Shown: in pieces, positions 1 through 6,893 of the stretch | Layout: each line of letters opens with the position of its first letter | Position numbering within the stretch: position 1 is the stretch's first letter | NCBI GenBank assembly: GCA_947630355.1 | Contig: CANRHJ010000052.1 | Coordinates: 1 to 11,468, forward strand | Source of the DNA: Candidatus Gastranaerophilales bacterium | Lineage (GTDB): Bacteria; Cyanobacteriota; Vampirovibrionia; Gastranaerophilales; Gastranaerophilaceae | Direction of reading: 5' to 3' | Length of the DNA: 11,468 bases | Made by a program: the position numbers and the translations under genes | Notes under the pieces: model-generated | What the model was told of the DNA's origin: nothing | Databases searched by the model: none | Seen by the model: only the letters and a program-made list of their open reading frames with translations

Positions 1-353
1 CCTTAATTTTGTGTTTAATTGCTTTTTCGGGATTAAAAGGGTTATGTAATTCCGAAGTAACGGTATTTAATTTGAAGATAAATAATTTATATTTACTTGA
101 TATAGACGGTAAATCGGAAGATATACAGGTATCAAATGAAGATATAATTAAAATAGAACCATTAACATTGATATCAAATAATTCGCACCAGCTGGTTATA
201 GACACTTATAATACCGGGATATGTGATGTGGGAATTAAAACAGAAAATAAAAATTATAAAATAAGATTTATAATAGGCAGCATATTTGATGAAGAGACGG
301 ATAAATTAACCAGAATAGATATGCCGAGCGTTTTTAACGGAGAAGGGAAATAA
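1..353 (+). CDS. Secreted beta-rich protein, 5' end outside the window (possible pilus/secretin N-terminal-like domain)
   Basis: The open frame runs off the left edge, with the first full codon at base 3. The visible start is a hydrophobic stretch (LILCLIAFSGLKGLC) that reads as the core of a signal peptide. The TTG at 9 is therefore unlikely to be the start and the true start lies upstream. About 95 residues follow, alternating hydrophobic and polar as in a beta-sandwich, with the pattern INNLYLLDIDGKSEDIQVS, then an isoleucine-rich strand, then a Gly-containing turn (NTGICDVGI). This loosely resembles the N-terminal domain found in pilus-assembly and secretin proteins, but that is a weak recognition. 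The stop overlaps the fliR start (TAATG), so the two genes are translationally coupled. fliQ normally sits before fliR, so this neighbour is unusual. It may be a lineage-specific envelope protein of the export apparatus locus. Real gene: confident. Function: not known. Confidence 0.7.
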   Translation, partial: LILCLIAFSGLKGLCNSEVTVFNLKINNLYLLDIDGKSEDIQVSNEDIIKIEPLTLISNNSHQLVIDTYNTGICDVGIKTENKNYKIRFIIGSIFDEETDKLTRIDMPSVFNGEGK

Positions 354-1135
354 TGCTGGACAGTATATTAAATGAATTTCCCAAAGTATTTCCGGAAATA
401 AATAATATGATAGCAAGTGCTATACCTATATTTGCGAGGGTTGCGGGATTAATGAGGACGGCGCCGTTTCTGCGCAGGACGGAAATACCTGCGATTGCCA
501 AGACGGGATTTGCTTTAATTTTAACCGTAATGATAAATATGATAATAAAAACGCAGCCTTTACCTGATGCTCCTTCTGTTGTCTATTCGATAATAATTAA
601 CTTTTTATGCGGCGCGATATTGGGATTTATAGTTAACTGTATATTACAGGCAATAGAAAGCGGCGGAGATATGATAAATATGCAGCAGGGGGTATCTTCC
701 GCAACAATTATGGATCCTTCCGTTTCTGCTCAAGTTTCAATAATGGGAAGATTATTCAGTATGTTAGGTCTTATTATATTCTTGGAAATCGGCGGTGCCT
801 ATTGGACTTTTAATGCATTTATAAGAACTTTTGATATATTCCCTGTTTTCGCCTCCGCCGTTCCGCTTGATGAAATAATAAATATGAGTTATCTTGTTAA
901 AATTACTTCAAATGTTTTATATATCGGTTTACAAATAGCAGGGCCTGTTTTGCTGGCAACATTAGGTCAGGATATAATTCTGGGGATAATTTCAAAAACT
1001 GCGCCTCAGGTAAACGTTTTCCAGATGAGCTTCTTATTTAAACCGGTTTTAGGCGCCGCTATACTTATAGTGGCTATGCCGATGATTTTTGACGTTATAA
1101 ACGATTATTTCTTATCTTTTTCTAATATTTTTTAA
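353..1135 (+). CDS. fliR: Flagellar biosynthesis / type III export gate protein FliR
   Basis: FliR is an integral membrane subunit of the FliP-FliQ-FliR export gate, which passes flagellar substrates across the inner membrane. The 260 residues are the usual FliR length. Hydrophobic segments lie near residues 18-35, 48-65, 75-98, 128-150, 180-205 and 225-245. Family features are visible: the N-terminal RVAGLMRTAPFL stretch (residues 29-40), ESGGDMINMQQG (102-113) followed by a DP at 121-122, and the strongly conserved late loop SKTAPQVNVF (214-223). The ATG overlaps the stop of the upstream gene by one base (TAATG), which sets the start by coupling. The family also contains SctT of injectisomes; with no other secretion gene in view, flagellar FliR is the default reading and SctT is not excluded. 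Neither fliQ before it nor flhB after it is present, so the flagellar genes seem dispersed. Confidence 0.93.
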   Translation: MLDSILNEFPKVFPEINNMIASAIPIFARVAGLMRTAPFLRRTEIPAIAKTGFALILTVMINMIIKTQPLPDAPSVVYSIIINFLCGAILGFIVNCILQAIESGGDMINMQQGVSSATIMDPSVSAQVSIMGRLFSMLGLIIFLEIGGAYWTFNAFIRTFDIFPVFASAVPLDEIINMSYLVKITSNVLYIGLQIAGPVLLATLGQDIILGIISKTAPQVNVFQMSFLFKPVLGAAILIVAMPMIFDVINDYFLSFSNIF

Positions 1136-1139
1136 TTAT

Positions 1140-1230
1140 GTCCGAGTAAATTTTCAGGATAAGCTGAAGGGTTACAAAGCGGAACACTGCAGCGAAGTGA
1201 GGATGATTGATAGTGTATGCGGCACCGGAC
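1140..1230. other. GC-rich noncoding element with nested inverted repeats (candidate structured RNA or interspersed repeat)
   Basis: By hand count 44 of these 91 bases are G or C, against about 20 of 100 in the nearby 1501-1600. The ends pair: GTCCG (1140-1144) with CGGAC (1226-1230). Inside are a hairpin TTCAG/CTGAA (1153-1157 with 1164-1168, six-base loop, extendable by two T-G pairs) and a longer stem. In that stem GCG (1179-1181) pairs with TGC (1218-1220) and, after a small internal loop, ACACT (1184-1188) pairs with AGTGT (1212-1216). An alternative CACT/AGTG hairpin (1185-1188 with 1196-1199) overlaps it. The element starts five bases after the fliR stop and ends just before the convergent small gene's stop. 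It could be a structured RNA, the processed 3' end of the fliR message, or a copy of a genome repeat. No known RNA family was recognised and the strand is undecided. Confidence 0.45.
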
Positions 1231-1233
1231 AAA

Positions 1234-1479
1234 TTATTTGAAATAATCACAAATCAAAGTTTTTTTACTTGATTTAAAACTCTTTAACAGCTTATTAAAA
1301 AAAGAGGGTTGCTTTTTAAATAATTTATCTCTCAATATTGCTTTTTCTATTAATAATTTATTATAAGACTCATTAAGAGCGATTTTATCGGGAGTAAGAT
1401 GCGGCTTTATTGTTTTTAATCGCATTAAACACATATTTATTGAATTCTTTATTTCTTCCGTTTGTTGTTTTTTATTCAT
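1234..1479 (-). CDS. Small lysine-rich hypothetical protein (81 aa)
   Basis: I do not recognise this protein. It is highly charged (about one fifth lysine), predicted largely helical, with no signal peptide or membrane segment. The C-terminal third (KKQPSFFNKLLKSFKSSKK) is strongly basic and amphipathic. It lies opposite to fliR and to the glycosyltransferase gene, with its 3' end towards fliR. The ATG at 1479 is preceded by GAGA about 10 bases upstream and a better AAGGAA about 18 bases upstream, so initiation signals are only fair. Codon use (A/T-ending, many AAA and AAT) matches the other genes. The length and consistent composition support a real gene, but there is no homology evidence. 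Confidence 0.5.
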   Translation of the reverse strand: MNKKQQTEEIKNSINMCLMRLKTIKPHLTPDKIALNESYNKLLIEKAILRDKLFKKQPSFFNKLLKSFKSSKKTLICDYFK

Positions 1480-1573
1480 AAATTAATTGTCTCATTTCCT
1501 TTTTAACAGATATCTAACCGTTTTTTATTAACTAATTTATAATAATAAAATTTTCTTTAAATTCATTCCCCCA

Positions 1574-1608
1574 AAAAGTTTAAAAAGGCACCTAAAAAAT
1601 AAACTTTT
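1574..1608. repeat. 9-bp inverted repeat upstream of the glycosyltransferase gene
   Basis: AAAAGTTTA (1574-1582) is mirrored perfectly by TAAACTTTT (1600-1608), leaving a 17-base centre that contains GGCACC. It ends 33 bases before the ATG at 1642 and is followed by a T-rich run. A TATAAT hexamer stands further upstream at 1538-1543, so the repeat could be an operator or a leader hairpin. A terminator is less likely because no gene on this strand ends close by. In such AT-rich DNA a 9-bp repeat may also be chance. Confidence 0.35.
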
Positions 1609-1641
1609 ATTGTATTTTTATTTTTGTATTAAACTAAAATT

Positions 1642-2712
1642 ATGACGGATTTAAATAATAAAAAGGTATTAATAATACGATTGAGCGCTGTCGGAGATAC
1701 TATTCATACGATTCCGCTTGCTTGTGCTTTGAAAAAGAAATATCCTGATATTATTTTAGATTGGGTTGTTGAAGATAAGGCTTCTAAATTTATTATTAAT
1801 AATCCGTTAATTAACAGAGTTTATGAACTGCCAAGAAAAAAATGGAATGAAAATAAAAATAAAATTCAAAATTTTACAGAATTTAAAGACATTATAAAAG
1901 AAATCAGAAAAGAAAAATATGACATAGTGATTGATACTCAACAGTTATTCAAAAGCTCGGTAATTATGGGGTTATCCGGCGGAAAAAGGAAAATAACACC
2001 GGATGGAGGGAGAGAGTTTTCTTTTATATTCGCAAATGAAATAATAAAAACGGGCTTAAAACTCTTTGATTTAAGTAAACATGTTACGGACAGAAATTTG
2101 GAGATAGCAAAATATTTAGGGTGTGAAGATTTAAAAAGTGAATTTATATTACCCGATTTTGCCGATAAATACAGTGATAATATAAAATCAATAATGAGTT
2201 CTCTCGACAAAGATAAGAAAACAATAGTAATAGCACCTGCAACAACATGGGAAAATAAACACTGGCATATAAAAGGCTGGGTGGATGTAATAAATGCGTT
2301 TAAAGATAAATGTAATATAATAATTACGGCAGCCGAAAAAGAAAAAAAACTTACCGCGCGGATTTTATCGTTTATAGAAGGCGGGAATGTGACGGATTTA
2401 TCGGGTCAAACGAACTTTGAAGACTTAACTTTTATAATGTCAAAAGCCGATGTATTAGTAAGTCCTGATTCGGGAAGTGCACATATAGCTTGGGCTGTCG
2501 GAAAATGTAAAATAATAACGTTATTTTTTGCAACAAGTGCTTCAAGAACCGCACCTAAAGGAGATAATTACTTCTCTTTTTCTTCCGATTTGAAATGTTC
2601 ACCTTGTATGAAACGTAAATGCAAACTTAAAGATAATGTTAATAATTGTATTTATAATATTGATTCCGAACAAATTATAAAAAAACTTAAAAAAGTATTA
2701 CAATTAAATTAA
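1642..2712 (+). CDS. Glycosyltransferase family 9 (lipopolysaccharide heptosyltransferase-like)
   Basis: This is probably a cytoplasmic-face transferase that adds a heptose (or similar sugar) from an ADP-sugar to the growing lipopolysaccharide core. It is 356 aa, near WaaC/WaaF length. The N-terminal acceptor half opens with the family signature RLSAVGDTIH (residues 13-22), whose Asp19 is the expected catalytic position. The donor half has APATTWENKHW (198-208), like the TTW..KHWP segment of heptosyltransferase I, and the binding motif SPDSGSAHIAWAVGK (274-288). A four-cysteine tail (C319, C322, C327, C336) resembles the Cys cluster seen near the end of many relatives. The ATG at 1642 has no evident Shine-Dalgarno, and very AT-rich DNA precedes it. 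The gene appears to be transcribed alone, since a fresh promoter for the next gene overlaps its last codons. WaaC versus WaaF, and the real sugar, cannot be assigned from sequence. Confidence 0.88.
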   Translation: MTDLNNKKVLIIRLSAVGDTIHTIPLACALKKKYPDIILDWVVEDKASKFIINNPLINRVYELPRKKWNENKNKIQNFTEFKDIIKEIRKEKYDIVIDTQQLFKSSVIMGLSGGKRKITPDGGREFSFIFANEIIKTGLKLFDLSKHVTDRNLEIAKYLGCEDLKSEFILPDFADKYSDNIKSIMSSLDKDKKTIVIAPATTWENKHWHIKGWVDVINAFKDKCNIIITAAEKEKKLTARILSFIEGGNVTDLSGQTNFEDLTFIMSKADVLVSPDSGSAHIAWAVGKCKIITLFFATSASRTAPKGDNYFSFSSDLKCSPCMKRKCKLKDNVNNCIYNIDSEQIIKKLKKVLQLN

Positions 2713-2726
2713 AATGGGTATATAAT
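2698..2726 (+). promoter_or_regulatory. Sigma-70-type promoter for the GGDEF/HD-GYP gene
   Basis: A -35 element TTACAA (2698-2703) and a perfect -10 TATAAT (2721-2726) are separated by 17 bases. Transcription would begin near 2733, about 27 bases before the GTG start at 2760. The -35 lies within the last codons of the glycosyltransferase gene. Confidence 0.6.
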
Positions 2727-2759
2727 ACAATATACAATATTAACTTGGGAAATTGTTTC

Positions 2760-4667
2760 GTGGGTATATTTTCTGGTTTAAAAGACATACTTGGTCAAAT
2801 AAATAAAATAGACGGTTCCATATATTTAAAAGGAAAAGATTTTGCCGATGTTTATGCGAAAAATATAGCATTGGAAGAAGAAATAGCTGCCCGTACAAAA
2901 GAATTGGAACAGGCAAATCAGACGATTTTAACCCTTAGCAGTGTATGGGAAATGATGAATTCTTCCCAACCTTTATCTAATATGCTTGATAAAATAGTAA
3001 GCATACTTAACGATGATTTAAATTATAACTTTGTAACCATATTAAAACTTGAAACTGAAGGAAAAGAAGGCCCTTTTTTAAGTATTAAGTCATCCTCCTC
3101 CGATAAGATTTTAAGTTCTATATTTACGATATTAAATGAATCAAAAGAAACATATAAAATACCTTATTTGGAAAATTCGATTATAGCGAAATCAATAAAT
3201 GAGAAAAAAATATATTCCACCCCTGATATAAAAGGGGTGTTAAGAATGTTCTTTCCTAAATTAAGTGAGGAGCAAATAAATGAAAAGATTGCATTAATGA
3301 CGTCAAAAAGCTGTGCAATTGTACCATTGTACAGTAATAATTTGAATTTCGGATGTGTTTTGGTAAGTTCGGAAAGGACTGCACTGGGCGATACGGAAAA
3401 TAATTTTCTGTCATTATTTGCAAATCAGATAGAGTTGGCAATAACTGTAGCGGGTTTGTTTGAAGAAGTAAGAAAACAGGCTATAACAGATCCGTTAACG
3501 GGAATATTTAACAGAAGATATTTTGAAGAGAATATAGTAAAAGAAGCGGAACGTTCTTTACGCTTAAAACAGCCATTTTCGTTAATATCAATGGATTTGG
3601 ATTATTTAAAAAGAATTAATGATACCTTTGGACACCAATACGGTGATATAGCAATAAAAACAATTGCGAATATAATGAAAAGAGAAGCCAGATCTATAGA
3701 TATCCCCGCAAGAATAGGCGGAGAGGAATTTAATTTGCTATTACCCGGTGTTGATTCAAAAGGTGCGCTAATTGCAGCTGAAAGAATAAGAAAATCAATA
3801 GAAAATCAAGTAATAGACACAATAGGCGGGATAACTGCAAGTATTGGTATTGCAACGTTTCTGGAACATTCCGACAGAATAGATGAATTAACGGAACTTG
3901 CCGATCAGGCGATGTATAAGGCTAAAATGAACGGCAGAAATCAGGTTCAAGTTGCCCAATTAAATGGCGATACCGATTGGCAGAAAATTGCAATTGATGC
4001 GTTTATTGATATATTGACCAAAAACAGAATTCCTGTGAGTGATAATATTTCATCAATAATAAAAAGTAAACTTGAAACAGTTCAAACAGAGAATAAAAAT
4101 GCCAATGAGATATTATATTCCGTTGCGGATATAATTTCTCAAACGTATAACCAAATGTATAAAACTGGTACGACAAAAGCTAAACTGCTGTTGGCAATAA
4201 TGCTCGCAAAAAAATTGGAATTACCGAAGGATGAAACGGATAAATTAAAACTGGCAATCCTATTGTATGATATAGGAAATATAATGATACCGGAAGAAAT
4301 TCTCAATAAAAAAGGTCCGTTGACGGAAGAAGAAAAACAAATAATTAAGAGACATCCGGTTATAGCTGCCCGCGAAATATTAAAACCGATATCCAATATA
4401 GAAGATATAATACCCATTATTGAAAATCATCATGAAAATTGGGATGGAAAAGGTTATCCTTCCAATAAGTCGGGTAATCAAATTCCGATTACATCACAAA
4501 TAGTGTTGTTGGTAGATTCTTTTTATGCGATGGCGCAGGACAGACCTTATAGAAAAGCCTATACGTCCGATGAAATTATAGATATTATCAAAAATGAGTC
4601 AGGCCAGAGATGGAACGAAAAGCTTGTGGAAGACTTCATTGATATTGTAAAAAATGAAAGAATATAA
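2760..4667 (+). CDS. Cyclic-di-GMP signalling protein: GAF-GGDEF with degenerate HD-GYP domain
   Basis: Soluble, 635 aa from GTG 2760. That start is chosen because GGGA lies 9 bases before it; an in-frame TTG at 2745 has no ribosome site. Order: a short coiled coil (about 36-56), a GAF-like sensor domain (about 60-230), a GGDEF domain (about 240-395) and an HD-GYP domain (about 405-635). The cyclase site is intact: GGEEF at 320-324, a metal Asp in MDLDYLK (Asp279) and INDTFGHQYGD. An inhibitory RxxD site (RSID, 311-314) lies exactly five residues before GGEEF, so diguanylate cyclase with product inhibition is expected. The C-terminal domain keeps the HP histidine (His532), HHENWDGKGYP (557-567) and a late metal Asp (Asp586). 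Its HD motif reads YD (503-504, in LLYDIGNI), and the usual upstream histidine is also absent. Phosphodiesterase activity is therefore doubtful and the domain may act as a sensor or regulator. It could control motility or biofilm growth. It ends four bases before a convergent gene. Confidence 0.9.
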   Translation: MGIFSGLKDILGQINKIDGSIYLKGKDFADVYAKNIALEEEIAARTKELEQANQTILTLSSVWEMMNSSQPLSNMLDKIVSILNDDLNYNFVTILKLETEGKEGPFLSIKSSSSDKILSSIFTILNESKETYKIPYLENSIIAKSINEKKIYSTPDIKGVLRMFFPKLSEEQINEKIALMTSKSCAIVPLYSNNLNFGCVLVSSERTALGDTENNFLSLFANQIELAITVAGLFEEVRKQAITDPLTGIFNRRYFEENIVKEAERSLRLKQPFSLISMDLDYLKRINDTFGHQYGDIAIKTIANIMKREARSIDIPARIGGEEFNLLLPGVDSKGALIAAERIRKSIENQVIDTIGGITASIGIATFLEHSDRIDELTELADQAMYKAKMNGRNQVQVAQLNGDTDWQKIAIDAFIDILTKNRIPVSDNISSIIKSKLETVQTENKNANEILYSVADIISQTYNQMYKTGTTKAKLLLAIMLAKKLELPKDETDKLKLAILLYDIGNIMIPEEILNKKGPLTEEEKQIIKRHPVIAAREILKPISNIEDIIPIIENHHENWDGKGYPSNKSGNQIPITSQIVLLVDSFYAMAQDRPYRKAYTSDEIIDIIKNESGQRWNEKLVEDFIDIVKNERI

Positions 4668-4671
4668 AATT

Positions 4672-4929
4672 TTACTCGTCAATTGAAAACACTTGCTGTC
4701 CGTTATCTTCTTTCATGGCAGTTTCAAGCAGAATATATGTCATATAGGCTCCGAGCGCAACTGCTTTGGGGTCTAAATCCGTATTTTGCGCAGCTTCAAT
4801 TATTGCGGAGTTAATTTCGGGATTTTCGTCTTTGATATAGTGAATCATCTTTTTTCTCCACCCTTGAACGTCCTGAAAAATTTCCGCAAAACATAAACTG
4901 GATTGTTCTTGTGTTACTATAGGAAGCAT
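4672..4929 (-). CDS. Hypothetical protein (85 aa), divergent from accB
   Basis: Not recognised. It is mostly helical and slightly acidic. The core (residues about 35-72: NPEINSAIIEAAQ, then DLDPKAVALGAYMTYILLE) resembles a compact helical bundle rather than a membrane segment. The ATG at 4929 has an AAGGCG ribosome site at a normal distance. The gene faces away from accB across about 155 bases of AT-rich DNA. Two TATAAT hexamers on its own strand (4961-4966 and 4973-4978) are possible -10 elements, neither with a convincing -35. Its stop is four bases from the stop of the GGDEF gene, with no terminator hairpin between them. Good ribosome site, tight packing and normal composition make it a likely real gene of unknown function. 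Confidence 0.7.
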   Translation of the reverse strand: MLPIVTQEQSSLCFAEIFQDVQGWRKKMIHYIKDENPEINSAIIEAAQNTDLDPKAVALGAYMTYILLETAMKEDNGQQVFSIDE

Positions 4930-5027
4930 ATTTCGCCTTATATTTCCTGATACTCTTGAAATTATAAATGATATTATAATAAGTTACATCATATAATTGT
5001 TTGATAATTTGCTTTAATTAATCATTC

Positions 5028-5056
5028 TTGACTCACTGTTATTTAGAGGATAAAAT
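5028..5056 (+). promoter_or_regulatory. Sigma-70-type promoter of the accB-accC operon
   Basis: TTGACT (-35, 5028-5033) and TAAAAT (-10, 5051-5056) with an exact 17-base spacer. The start of transcription would be near 5063, giving a leader of about 23 bases that holds the AAAGGG ribosome site before ATG 5086. No operator or riboswitch structure is visible in the short leader. Confidence 0.7.
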
Positions 5057-5085
5057 AAGTAAGAGTTTAGATTAAAAGGGATTGT

Positions 5086-5535
5086 ATGAAGAATTTTGAA
5101 CCTGAATATATCGAAAAATTAATAGATATAATGAAAAATAACGAACTGACGGAAATAATGCTTGATGACAGCGAGAGTTCGCTTACAATAAAAAGCAGCG
5201 GTTATAAGCCCGTTATTAAAGAAAAAGCGGCGGAAGCGGAAGTTGTTGAACAAGAGCAGACTCAAACATTGGAAATCGAAGAGGAAAAAAAGAAGTTAAC
5301 ACCTATTGTATCAAATATGGTGGGTTTGTATTTTTCAAAACCTTCTCCCAATGAAGCTCCTTTTGTTAAGGTCGGAGATGAAATAAAAGAGGGACAAGTT
5401 ATTTGTATTATTGAAACGATAAAATTAATGAATAAAATAACATCCGATGTAACGGGAAAAGTAGTTGAAATTTGTATTGAGGACGGCAAACCTGTGGAAT
5501 ACGGCCAAGTTATTATGTATGTAGAAGAAAATTAG
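5086..5535 (+). CDS. accB: Biotin carboxyl carrier protein of acetyl-CoA carboxylase
   Basis: AccB carries covalently bound biotin between the carboxylase and carboxyltransferase halves of acetyl-CoA carboxylase, the first step of fatty acid synthesis. The 149 aa are the typical BCCP length. An N-terminal helical domain (1-40, with the LTEIMLDDSESSLTIK pattern) is joined by a Glu/Lys-rich linker (about 42-70, where many BCCPs have Ala/Pro) to the biotinyl domain (about 71-149). That domain has VGDEIKEGQVICIIE and the thumb-like insertion SKPSPNEAPFVKVG (84-97), typical of true AccB. The biotin-accepting lysine is Lys113 in ETIKLMNKI; the residue before it is Ile where Met is nearly universal (EAMK or ETMK). 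AAAGGG six bases before the ATG is a strong ribosome site. accC follows after 10 bases. Identification is secure because of this pairing. Confidence 0.96.
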   Translation: MKNFEPEYIEKLIDIMKNNELTEIMLDDSESSLTIKSSGYKPVIKEKAAEAEVVEQEQTQTLEIEEEKKKLTPIVSNMVGLYFSKPSPNEAPFVKVGDEIKEGQVICIIETIKLMNKITSDVTGKVVEICIEDGKPVEYGQVIMYVEEN

Positions 5536-5545
5536 CGGTAAGAAT

Positions 5546-6889
5546 ATGTTTAAAAAAGTTTTAATAGCGAACAGAGGTGAAGTGGCAGTAAGGATAATAA
5601 GAGCTTGCAGAGAAATCGGAATACCTACTGTAGCGGTTTACTCACAAGCGGATGCGAATTCTTTGCATGTCAGTTTGGCAACAGAGGCATATTGTATAGG
5701 TCCTAACGAAAGTTCAAAGAGTTATTTGAATATACCTGCAATAATATCTGCGGCATTGATATCGGGTGCGGATGCAATACATCCCGGCTACGGGTTTATG
5801 TCCGAACGTGCTGATTTTGCCGAGATTTGCGCAGAACATAATATAAAATTCATAGGACCTTCGCCTGAATCAATGAAATTAATGGGAGATAAGGCTACGG
5901 CAAGAAAAACTATGGCCGCCAAGAATGTCCCCATTACTCCCGGTATCGGAATAATTACGGACGTAGAAGAAGCTAAAAAAGCAGCAGAAAAATTCGGATA
6001 TCCCGTTATTGTCAAGGCGACTGCAGGCGGTGGAGGTAAAGGCATGAGAGTGGCTAATACCCCTGAAGAATTGGAACAAAGTATATCGCTTTGCAGACAG
6101 GAAGCTGAAAAATTCTTCGGTAATCCCGATGTTTATATGGAAAAATATCTTGTTAATCCGCGCCATATAGAAGTTCAAATTATTGCGGATAAATTCGGTA
6201 ATGTGGTTCACTTGGGCGAAAGAGACTGCTCAATACAAAGAAGACATCAAAAACTTGTTGAAGAAGCACCTTCTCCCGCTGTCTCCGATGAGGTCAGAAA
6301 AAAACTCGGCGATGCCGCCGTAAGAGCAGCTTTAGCCGCTAATTATGAAGGTGTCGGCACTATTGAATTCCTGCTTGATAAAGATAAAAATTTCTATTTT
6401 ATGGAGATGAATACTCGTTTGCAGGTTGAACACGGTATTTCCGAAATGATTTCAAGTATTGATATCGTCAGAGAACAAATTAACATAGCATCGGGTAATC
6501 CTTTATCGTTTAAACAAGAAGATATAAGATTATACGGGCATGCTATTGAATGTCGTATTAATGCGGAAGATCCCGAAAGAAATTTCCTCCCTGCTCCGGG
6601 AGAAATAAACGGTTATATTACACCCGGCGGTTTTGGTGTAAGAGTTGATTCTCATGTATATTCGGGTTATAAAATTCCGCCTTATTATGATTCATTAATA
6701 AGCAAGGTAATGTGCTGGGCTCCGACACGTGAAGAAGCCAGAAGAAGAATGTATAGAGCTCTTAAAGAATATGTAATTACTGGTGTTAAAACAACTTTAC
6801 CTTTTTATCAGGAATTAATTGAAGATGAAGTATTTATCAGCGGTAAATTTGATACCGGTTTTATGAATACTTATAAACAAAATAAATAA
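5546..6889 (+). CDS. accC: Biotin carboxylase subunit of acetyl-CoA carboxylase
   Basis: AccC carboxylates the biotin of AccB with ATP and bicarbonate. It has 447 aa (E. coli AccC has 449). Order: the N-terminal biotin carboxylase fold beginning KKVLIANRGEVAVRIIRAC, an ATP-grasp core, and the C-terminal domain. Expected residues are all seen: Lys116 and Lys157 (ATP), the glycine loop GGGGKGM (161-167), the ERDCSIQRRHQKLVEE stretch (225-240), metal ligands Glu274 and Glu287, and the catalytic run MNTRLQVEH (288-296) with Arg291 and Glu295, then Arg337. The residue after that His is Gly (HGISEM) where HPVTEM is usual, a small natural variation. It is 10 bases after accB with a modest GGTAAGA ribosome site. 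The carboxyltransferase genes accA and accD are not in this window. Confidence 0.97.
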   Translation: MFKKVLIANRGEVAVRIIRACREIGIPTVAVYSQADANSLHVSLATEAYCIGPNESSKSYLNIPAIISAALISGADAIHPGYGFMSERADFAEICAEHNIKFIGPSPESMKLMGDKATARKTMAAKNVPITPGIGIITDVEEAKKAAEKFGYPVIVKATAGGGGKGMRVANTPEELEQSISLCRQEAEKFFGNPDVYMEKYLVNPRHIEVQIIADKFGNVVHLGERDCSIQRRHQKLVEEAPSPAVSDEVRKKLGDAAVRAALAANYEGVGTIEFLLDKDKNFYFMEMNTRLQVEHGISEMISSIDIVREQINIASGNPLSFKQEDIRLYGHAIECRINAEDPERNFLPAPGEINGYITPGGFGVRVDSHVYSGYKIPPYYDSLISKVMCWAPTREEARRRMYRALKEYVITGVKTTLPFYQELIEDEVFISGKFDTGFMNTYKQNK

Positions 6890-6893
6890 AAAT

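Noticed and set aside
9..11. TTG as the start of the first gene
   Set aside because: The frame stays open to the window edge and the TTG falls within a signal-peptide-like core, so the gene is truncated rather than starting here.
1170..1182. tRNA T-arm-like GGGTTACAAAGC inside the GC-rich island
   Set aside because: It lacks the GTTCRA core of a T loop, and no acceptor stem or anticodon arm surrounds it.
1251..1275. AAATCAA/TTGATTT hairpin as a terminator for fliR
   Set aside because: Its T run is in the loop, no T tract follows the stem, and it lies inside the coding end of the small minus-strand gene.
2745..2747. TTG start for the GGDEF/HD-GYP gene
   Set aside because: No ribosome site precedes it, while GTG 2760 has GGGA nine bases upstream and a suitable promoter distance.
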